DNA from: Globodera rostochiensis
Lineage: Eukaryota; Nematoda; Chromadorea; Rhabditida; Heteroderidae
Assembly (NCBI GenBank): GCA_018350325.1
Contig: JAEVLN010000001.1
Coordinates: 6,415,254 to 6,479,253 of the forward strand
Direction of reading: 5' to 3'
DNA length: 64,000 nucleotides
The notes under the pieces were generated by a model, which did not search any database, had not been told where the DNA came from, and saw nothing but the letters and a program-made list of their open reading frames with translations. Made by a program: the position numbers and the translations under genes. Below, piece after piece: positions 56,620-64,000 of this stretch; position 1 is the stretch's first letter, and each line of letters opens with the position of its first letter.

Positions 56620-58250
56620 CATTTTTGGCACTTTTTCCTCTTGGCGTTTTAACCACTTTTCCCTCTTGATTTTCTCTTTTTCCCCTTTTGGCACTTTTCC
56701 ATTTGGACATTTTCATCTTATGGCACTTTTCCCTCTTGACATTTTCTCCCTTTTTACCTTTTTTCCCCTTTAGGCACTTTTCCCTTTTGGCATTTCCCTT
56801 TTGGCACTTTCTCACTTGGCACTTTTCTCCGCTTTTGTCTTTTCCCCCGTGGCTTTTTTGCACTTTTCCTTTTTGCACTTTTTCCTTTTGGCATTTTCAT
56901 TTTATGGCACTTTTCCCTCTTGATTTTCTCTTTTTCCCCTTTTGGCACTTTCCCTTCTGGCACTTTTCACGCTTGGCACTTTTCCCTCTTGGCACTTTTC
57001 TCTTTTGGCATTTTACCCGCTTTGCACTATTCCCTCTTGGCATTTTCATCTCTTAATTTTCCCGTCTGGCACTGTTCCCTCTTTGAATTTTCTCCCTCTT
57101 TACCTTTTCTCCTTTTGGCCATTTTACCTTTTCGCATTTTCCCTTCCGACATTTTACCCGCTTTGCACTTTTACCTCTTGGCACTTTTTTCCATTTGGAC
57201 ATTTTCCCTTTTGGCACTGTTCCCTCTTGACATTTTCTCCCTTTTTACCTTTTTTCCCCTTTAGGCACTTTTCCCTTTTGGCATTTCCCTTTTGGCACTT
57301 TTCTCCGCTTTTGTCTTTTCCCCCGTGGCATTTCACCTTTTTGCACTTTTCCTTTTTGCACTTTTTCCTTTTGGCATTTTCATCCTGTGGCATTTTTCCC
57401 TCTCGCACTGTTTCCTCTTGGAATTTTCTCTCCTTTTCCATTTTTACATTTTCTCTTTTGACACTTTTTCCTTTTGGCACTTTTTCCGCTTGGCATTTTC
57501 CCCGCTTTTGGCTTTTCCCCCGTGGCATTTCACCTTTTGGCATTTTCATCTTCTGGCACTTTTCTCTCTTGATTTTCCCTTTTTCCCCTTTCGGCACCGT
57601 TTCCTCTTGGCATTTTGCCTTTTGGCACTTTTCTCTCTTGCCACTGTTTCCTCTTGGCATTTTCTTTCTTTTTCCTCTTTTGGCACTTGCCCTTTTGCTT
57701 TTTCCCTTTTGGCACTTTTCAATTTTGACATTTTCTCTTTTGGCACTTATTTCTCTTGGCGCTGTTTCCTCTTGGCATTTTCTCTCTTTTTCTCTTGTAC
57801 ACTTTTCCCTTTTGGCACTTTTCCCGCTTTTGGCTTTTCCTCAGTGGCATTTCACCTTTTGGCATCTTTATCTTACGGCACTTTTCACTCTTGATTTCCT
57901 CTTTTGGCAGTGTTCCCTCTCGGCACTGTTTCCTCTTGGAATTTTCTCTCTTTTTCCCTTTTGGCACTTTTTCCGCTTGGCATTTTCCCCCGTGGCATTT
58001 CACCTTTTTGCACTTTTTCCTTTTGGCATTTTCATCCTGTGGCACTTTTCTCTCTTGGCACTGTTTTCCTCTTAGCATTTTCTCTCTTTTTCCCCTTTTG
58101 GCACTTTTCCATTTGGACGTTTTCCCTTTTGGAACTGTTCCCTCTTGGCATTTTCTCCCTTTTTACTTTTTGGCACTTTCCCTTTTGGCATTTTCTCTCT
58201 TTTTCCCTTTTGGCACTTTTCCCGCTTGGCACTTATTTTTGCACTGGTTT
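56620..58250. repeat. Degenerate minisatellite (GGCACTTTTCC type)
   Basis: A pyrimidine-rich array of 17-18-bp related units (CCTTTTGGCACTTTTCC, CCTCTTGGCATTTTCTC) for 1.6 kb directly after the LTR. Long open frames on both strands (Phe/Leu-rich on plus, Lys/Gly/Glu-rich on minus) are by-products of the unit. Higher-order repeats of a few hundred bp are visible, for example 56740-56830 and 57230-57320. Confidence 0.9.
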
Positions 58251-58310
58251 TCCCTTTTATCTTTGTTTAAGTTTTAAAAAAATTTCTTTCGCCTTTAAAA
58301 AAATTAAAAA

Positions 58311-58511
58311 ATGAATTTAAAATCGGTTTCGCCTAACAAAAGGGCTGTTGCTGTTCAATTTGGAGACAAAAATTGCCGAGATTTGTTTGTCATTGAGCGT
58401 AGTGTCCAGAAAATGCAGCAAGGCGTTGAAGACGCTACTTTGGTTTTTAAAGCTGCAGCAGATTCGGATGTTTTCGACAAAAAAACACCTTTTTATAAAT
58501 TATTCTTGTGA
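58311..58511 (+). CDS. Small hypothetical ORF, 66 aa
   Basis: Starts at an ATG just past the minisatellite. Composition is protein-like (charged, Val/Lys/Asp-rich, no low complexity) with no recognised domain and no splice partner. It could be an isolated exon. Confidence 0.3.
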   Translation: MNLKSVSPNKRAVAVQFGDKNCRDLFVIERSVQKMQQGVEDATLVFKAAADSDVFDKKTPFYKLFL

Positions 58512-58611
58512 ACAATTTGTTTGATTTGGTCCATGTGTCTATTAATTAAAAAACGCTATTTGAACAAAACTAAAACTTTAAATAAAAATTTGATCCTCTA
58601 GATTGGTGTCC

Positions 58612-59473
58612 CTACGTTTTGCCACCCCAGCAAAAATGTTACGTTTTGCCACCCCAGCAAAAATGTTACGTTTTGCCACCGTTACATTTTGCCACCATTA
58701 CGTTTTGCCACCTTACTTTTTGCCACCTTTACATTTTGCCACCCAAGCAAAAAATGTTTTCTGCTAATGTTACGTCATACTTTCATTTAATCTCTGTTCT
58801 TCATATTTTGACATTTATAACTTTTCTACTACTTTTACATTAAATTTCCAATAGCGTGGATTATAAAAAGACTTTACAATGGACGCTGATAGCGGCCTGA
58901 TTATTGACAATTTGGAGGAAGAGGAGAACAGCGAAATGTGCCCCAGCAGATGAAGATGAAGAAGCTGCCGAACAATTTCAATGCGGAGGCACAACGACAC
59001 ACGAGCATTAGCTACCGCCTACCCCCACCCCCCTAAAGTAAAGCAGAATTCAAAAAAAAAATTGATGTTGGATGAGGGAATTGATGAAGAGAATGAGGAA
59101 GATATTTTTGAATAATAAGTGCACCATTGACAACTACAAAAAAAAAATTCCTCTATTTTCAATCCCGATCCCGGTTCAACATGCTGATCCCGGTCCCGTG
59201 CAACCCTAATACTATTCCAATATCAGTACACTGGTCACAATTTACACATTTGTCATGTCGCAATAAAACCTTTCTTTTTTTTTATGTGGTGGCAAATTAG
59301 TGGCAAAAAGTAACATTTTTCTGGGGTGGCAAAACGTCTATTTTTGCTGGACTGGCAAAAAGTAACATTTTTCTGGGGTGGCAAAAAGTAACATTTTTGC
59401 TGGCGTGGCAAAAAGTAAGGTGGCAAAACGTAATCGTGGCAAAACGTAACGGTGGCAAAACGTAGGGTTACCC
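58612..59473. mobile_element. MITE with CCCTACGTTTTGCCACC ends
   Basis: Inverted ends CCCTACGTTTTGCCACC / GGTGGCAAAACGTAGGG. Subterminal arrays of TTACGTTTTGCCACC-like words occur on both sides in opposite orientation. CCTCTAGATT flanks the left end and CCTCTAGATT the right, which may reflect target duplication. The interior has a short broken acidic reading frame (58879-59000). Confidence 0.85.
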
Positions 59474-59715
59474 TCTAGATTCGTTGTTTAGGAAAGACGT
59501 TCTGTTCATTTAATATTTTTGTTGTAAATTCCTGCTTTGGTAGTCAAGTTGTTTTTAATAGAACTTAGGGTTGGAACCCCGAAAATCGTAATTCATTTAA
59601 AAGCTTTCAAGTCTTATAAAAGATTATTGCTCATGTCAATCCAATTTCTATCTGAGGTTAACGAGCGGCCGCGCAAATGTCTTACAAAATAAGTATAATT
59701 AATTGATGAATTAAA

Positions 59716-59904
59716 TCAATTATCATCATCAGACGAATAATCAATATGTTCTGCACTTCCCGCTATTAGACGTAATTTTTGACCATGCTCTGGTTTTGGA
59801 TGCAGTGGCCGAGCATTGAGAATAAATTGGTCAGTAATATCCACTGGACAATTTTTGGCATATACACTTACATTGGCATTTGTCACACATTCGGTTCTTA
59901 ACAA
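59716..59904 (-). other. Coding-like island, 62 aa
   Basis: The minus-strand frame ends in an acidic YSSDDDN tail and stop, with PVDITDQFILNARPLHPKP before it. It is protein-like in composition and may be the last exon of an unrecognised gene or a gene relic. Confidence 0.3.
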
Positions 59905-59949
59905 TTTTTAATATAAATAAAAATAAATAATTAAAATGCCCGAAAAAGT

Positions 59950-60050
59950 AGTGTTCGGTCGGTACGGGAAAGTACCGACGCTTTTTCGGTACTCAGGCTT
60001 CGGTACTTTACCGAAAAGTACCGACCGACCCTTCTGGCCGATCACGACTA
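59950..60050. repeat. Palindromic repeat with GGTCGGTACGGGAAAGTACC
   Basis: Inverted arms GTTCGGTCGGTAC...GTACCGACCGACC with internal TTCGGTACT words. A short MITE-like palindrome. Confidence 0.7.
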
Positions 60051-60890
60051 AAAAGTAATTAAAATAGAAGTAAAAAAAGGTTTTTGAAATGCCATAAAAA
60101 CACAATACCAATGGGTAAGAACATATAACGCCAACTCGGTTTAGGCATCTAATACCTTTTTTACTTATGGCATTTTGAATATTCCTCCTTTTGAATAAAA
60201 TGCCAACATTAAAAAATAACACTACAAATATTTAAAATAAATAATTTTCAATCCTAGCCTAAGCTTATTAGCCCTAAATACTAAAATATTAATATATAAT
60301 TTTAAATGCTTTCTCCAAAAAAAAATATTCGCCAAAAATGATTCTTTTGCAAAAAAAAGTGTTCTTTGAAATTAATGTGGAGAAAACCCTTTTTGTGGGG
60401 GTAAACACTTTTTAATTAAGATTGTTCGTCACCCGAAGGTTCGGGTCAAAACGGGGTTGAACCTAAAAATGTCGCGACAGTTGGCATCGGAACAAACAAT
60501 TTTTTAATACATACACTAATTAAAGTGTGTGATATGTAAACCTTAGTAAGGAAAGAGCGTGTTGCGCACCATTCAGTAATTGATTGCGACATGCGCGCGT
60601 GCCGTAGTACACGCGGAACACGGGCGGAGTAACCAACGGTGTTTTAATTCTGTATGCGTGTTGATGTTCTTTGCATTGCATCAACCGATAGATTTGTTCT
60701 AAATATGGACCAAATATGGCCAAAAATAACTGAATATGGACATAAAAAAATTGTGAATGGGGGCAAAAAATCTAGGCTCGAGTTTCACGTATTTAGGCTG
60801 GATTTTCAAACTATTTTACAGTCGCGGGCAGTTGGGCCGAGCCCCAGTTTCTATTAAGCTTTCTTCTAGTTTCGAGCATGCGCAAATGTC

Positions 60891-61045
60891 CTAACCTGCT
60901 GGATCAAAAGTAGAATGGCGTTGCTTGTCTTTAAAGTTTGTTTTTGTTTCCGTGTAGTCATCTAGCAAACGGGAAAAAATCTTCTGCATCAGCTTATTAA
61001 GATTCATCTGATCCAACTTGTAGATCATGCTTGGGGCTGCAACTT
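60891..61045 (-). other. Coding-like island, about 50 aa
   Basis: The minus-strand frame from an ATG near 61029 gives a helical Lys/Asp/Leu-rich stretch (YKLDQMNLNKLMQKIFSRLL) and a stop. A possible terminal exon. No family recognised. Confidence 0.3.
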
Positions 61046-61527
61046 GCATAAATAATAAATAATTTTTTCTTAGATTTTTTATTGATACGGTAGAAATAAA
61101 AAAGACAAAAAGTTTTACCATCCAATATTTACTGTATTCGGTTCATTTTTGGTCAAAATTGTCACTAGAAATTAGAACATATTTAAAAATTCAAAATAAG
61201 AAAACAAAAAATCTGGAAACTTTTTATAGGAACCGTGGAACTTACATAACTTTCTTTGTTCATACCCAAACAAACAAGATGTACCTACCAGGGCTGTCAA
61301 TATCGTCTCCTCAAAATACTATACACGATATATACGATACGCCAAAATACGATATGATTTTTTGTACAATACCCGATACGGCCAAAATTACGATTTTTAC
61401 GATTACAATAGAATACGATACAATATTTTTCGGTGTTCAAAACTCAAAACAAAAAATTTATACAGGTATTTCTACAGGTCCAAAAACCGCAATATTTTGT
61501 ATTTCTCGGTTTGGTGCGTATAACCGG

Positions 61528-62242
61528 ACGGACCCCGACTCGTTCCCGGCCAACTCGTTCACCACCCCCGACTCGTTCACTTTTACCCAACTCGTTCACT
61601 TTTACCCAACTCGTTCCCCTCTATAAAAAAGGCTTTAAACCCCTAAAAATTCTTCAAAATTAGTGGGAAAACACGAAGCCAAGCTCCTTTGTTGCGTATG
61701 TCGGACCCCTAACCCGAATTCGAAAAATTTTTCGAAAATAAAATTTTTTTTAAAAAAAAAAATTTTTTTTTAAAGTCGTTTAAAAGTTATTACTAGGGGT
61801 TTGGGGGGTTCTAGGGTTACTATTTTTCTCCAGTTCCGAACCCCAAGTCCGAAATCGAAAAATTTTTCGAAAAAAATTTTTTTTTTTCAAAATCGATTTC
61901 TGTAACAAAAATTTTCAAAATGCATATTCATTTACTCTCCCGATCATCCTTACATCCCTTTTGTATCTTTTAACGATCTAAAAAACAAAAAATTTTGAAA
62001 AAAAAATTTTTTGTTCGACCAATTGTTCAAATTTGGGTTAGGGGTTCAGAAATGATGAAAACGAAGGTCAGAATCGGACTCTACGAGCCGGTATACCCCT
62101 AAAAAGACCTTTTTATCGACTTTGGAAAACAAATTAATTTTTTTTAAATCGGGGTAAAGGGAACGAGTTGGGTAAAAGTGAACGAGTCGGGGGTGGTGAA
62201 CGAGTTGGGGGTGAACGAGTTGGCCGGGAACGAGTCGTCCTT
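61528..62242. mobile_element. MITE with ACTCGTTCCCGGCCAACTCG ends
   Basis: Left CGACTCGTTCCCGGCCAACTC and right inverse GAGTTGGCCGGGAACGAGTCG. Both ends carry several GAACGAGTTGGG words. The interior is AT-rich with ATTTTTCGAAAA words. No ORF. Confidence 0.85.
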
Positions 62243-62395
62243 TTACCCGTATAACCTTAATATGTAGCAGGGTTTCCCTGGGGAAATCTTGAAATTTTTA
62301 TAATTTTGAAAGTTAAAAACACGAAAAGGCTTAAAAATTCCAAGGGATTAAAATGTTCTCGTGCCGACCTCGTAGTTATTAATCAAATAAATTTG

Positions 62396-62468
62396 TTATG
62401 ACATCGCGGGATCGAATCCATAACTTCACTATAGCTGAACGAAACACCAACCACTAGGCTATGGGTTC
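62396..62468 (-). other. tRNA-derived sequence
   Basis: On the minus strand TAGCCTAGTGG (A box) and GGATTCGATCCC (B box) stand at tRNA spacing. Acceptor arms do not pair, so it is a pseudo-tRNA or SINE head. Confidence 0.5.
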
Positions 62469-62933
62469 ATTGAGTGATCGTTTATATTGAATAATAGTAT
62501 AGATATCATACAAATTTGTGCGTCGAGCGGTGCTGGGAATTCAGGCACATTAAGCCAATCGATGGCGAATTCCAAAGCGCCCTAAAAGAATTTTTTGGCC
62601 AAGAACAAGTTCATTTTTATTGAAAAAATGACTACACATTTACATATTGGCAAAAAAATTGACTCCGTATAACTACTAGAGATATGATTTATATAGACGA
62701 ACAATTGTAAACATATTTTTCGTATTTTGCTTTAAAGTAAATTTTGGAAAAAAGTGCCGCCTAAAATATTGAATTCTTCAGGAATTTTTTTGAAAAAAAC
62801 CTAAAAAATCGCATTTTCTTAAGAATTATCCATTTTACCAAAATGGTCGAGTTTAACCAGGGTGCCCATCGGAAATTTTTCAAAAACAGTACATTGGAAC
62901 CAAAAATACAGATTTTAGGGCCAAAAAACGGCT

Positions 62934-63531
62934 CCGGAAAATGCGTCAGTGGAAAATGCGTCAGTGATTATTAAAAGTCATGCAAAACATGTTTCTGGAG
63001 GTTTTTGGGGTCTACGAATCCAATTCCGAGCTCTGTTACAGTCAATTCCAAACCCCGGACCAGAATTCGAATATTTAGTCGAAAATTCAAATTTTTCTAA
63101 AAATCAAGTTTGGCGGCTAACCCGTCCGAAGCCAACCACGATTGCCAATTCTGTCTAGTATTGAAGCTAAGCCTAAGCCAACCTGACTTGGGGTTTGTTA
63201 GGCTGAGGCCTAAGCATAGCTTAAGCCTAGCTTAGGCTTAGCCTAAGACGTTAGGAGATTCGGGAAGTTTTGGCTTGGGTGGGATTCTAGACACTTTACA
63301 ACGAAAGTAATAATCGAATTCATATTTTTGAATGATTTTGAGATAAACTGGATTTTTTTAAATTGTTCAAATTTGGTTTGAGGTTCGAAATCGGCAGAAA
63401 TGGATGTTAGAATTATAGTCTAAGCACCTAAATCCGATAAAAACACTTTTTTCTCGACTTTTGATAATCACTGACGCATTTTCCACTGACGCATTTTCTA
63501 CTGACGCATTTTCCACTGACGCATTTTCCGG
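62934..63531. mobile_element. MITE with CCGGAAAATGCGTCAGTGG ends
   Basis: The left end has two GGAAAATGCGTCAGT words and the right end four inverted ACTGACGCATTTTCC words. It is about 600 bp. The interior has the CCCGGACC-AGAATTCGAA word shared with other repeats and a TTAGGC-like stretch near 63215. Confidence 0.85.
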
Positions 63532-63739
63532 TCACCCCAAAAAACAGTACATTTTAAAAAATGGCTCAAAATATAGTAAATCTTTATTTTTTGCATGAAA
63601 TGTGAGTTTTTAACCATATTTCTCTTCACCGACAAATTTTTCTTAGCATTTGGTGTTGGAAATTGCTCCAATATTTTCGAAAATTTTGCCGATTTTCGAT
63701 TTTCAAAAATACAATTTTTTGCGAATTCTTCCTTTAGTA

Positions 63740-63910
63740 GGGGGGGGGGGTCGGCGGTGCCGATAGGCGCCGCCGAGAAATTTTTGAATTCTTGACTCAT
63801 TTGTTAAGGGATTTGCAACCAAAATTTAAAAAATGCTGTACTTTTTTTTGAAGTTTTAGGAATGGGAATGGCCGGCGGTGCCGATAGGCGCCGCCGGGAA
63901 AATTTTTTTA
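63740..63910. repeat. Two GC hairpin repeats
   Basis: TCGGCGGTGCCGATAGGCGC at about 63751 and CCGGCGGTGCCGATAGGCGC at about 63872, both in the opposite orientation to those at 34151 and 35529, each followed by GCCG and AAA. Confidence 0.8.
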
Positions 63911-64000
63911 TTTTCGACTTGATTTGCTAAGAAAATTGGTCCAAAAATTCGAATTATCCTGAAAATCTGATCAGAATTTGGATAAAAATGAACAAATATT

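Noticed and set aside
56942..58075. Long open frames across the pyrimidine-rich array (377 aa on plus, 168 aa on minus)
   Set aside because: Both strands are open because the short repeat unit lacks stops. Composition is pure repeat, and no start or splice context supports translation.
63175..63245. TTAGGC-like telomeric repeat stretch
   Set aside because: Words such as GCTTAGGCTTAGCC alternate orientation and are not tandem TTAGGC, so this is not convincing interstitial telomere.

Overview
The window is eukaryotic and fits a nematode, probably a tylenchid (cyst-nematode-like) parasite. The basis is compact genes with many short GT-AG introns, AT-rich spacers, long G/C homopolymer runs, and gene families seen across nematodes. 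The species assignment is inference.

Left part (1-22 kb): an unrecognised minus-strand multi-exon gene (about 0.3-3.5 kb) surrounds a 23-copy, 50-bp minisatellite. Three plus-strand genes follow: a FAM69/DIPK1-type secretory-pathway pseudokinase (6.6-9.0 kb), the cytosolic Fe-S targeting factor MMS19 (10.7-16.1 kb) and a GPI-anchored Ly-6/three-finger protein (19.4-20.9 kb). Palindromic repeats and a tRNA-derived element lie between them.

Middle (22-38 kb): a BAZ1A/ACF1-like chromatin remodeller subunit on the minus strand (WAC, DDT, WHIM; no PHD or bromodomain seen). Next comes a rearranged block. An inverted, frameshifted copy of the last exons of a mitochondrial 2-oxoglutarate/malate carrier abuts a 5'-truncated NIPBL/SCC2 gene end. 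The intact carrier gene lies 3 kb away in the opposite orientation.

Right part (37.9-56.6 kb): a very large (about 17.8 kb) Ty3/gypsy-type LTR retrotransposon with identical 355-bp LTR segments, an initiator-tRNA-Met-like primer site and a polypurine tract. It encodes gag, an envelope-like glycoprotein placed between gag and protease, protease, RT/RNase H and integrase. It also carries cargo: a complete spliced JmjC-domain (histone-demethylase-like) gene in antisense, an antisense fragment of a dienoyl-CoA isomerase (ECH1-like) gene, a small cysteine-rich membrane protein, and an SF1 (DNA2/NAM7/UPF1-type) helicase ORF with an internal deletion. A short hairpin with compensatory base changes (loop mostly TGCG, followed by a GAAGCAG-like tail) recurs 13 times, 12 of them inside the element in coding and non-coding parts. 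A deleted second copy shares the left LTR.

Far right (56.6-64 kb): a 1.6-kb degenerate minisatellite, several terminal-inverted-repeat MITEs, a tRNA-derived sequence, GC hairpin repeats and a few short coding-like islands, with no recognisable complete gene.
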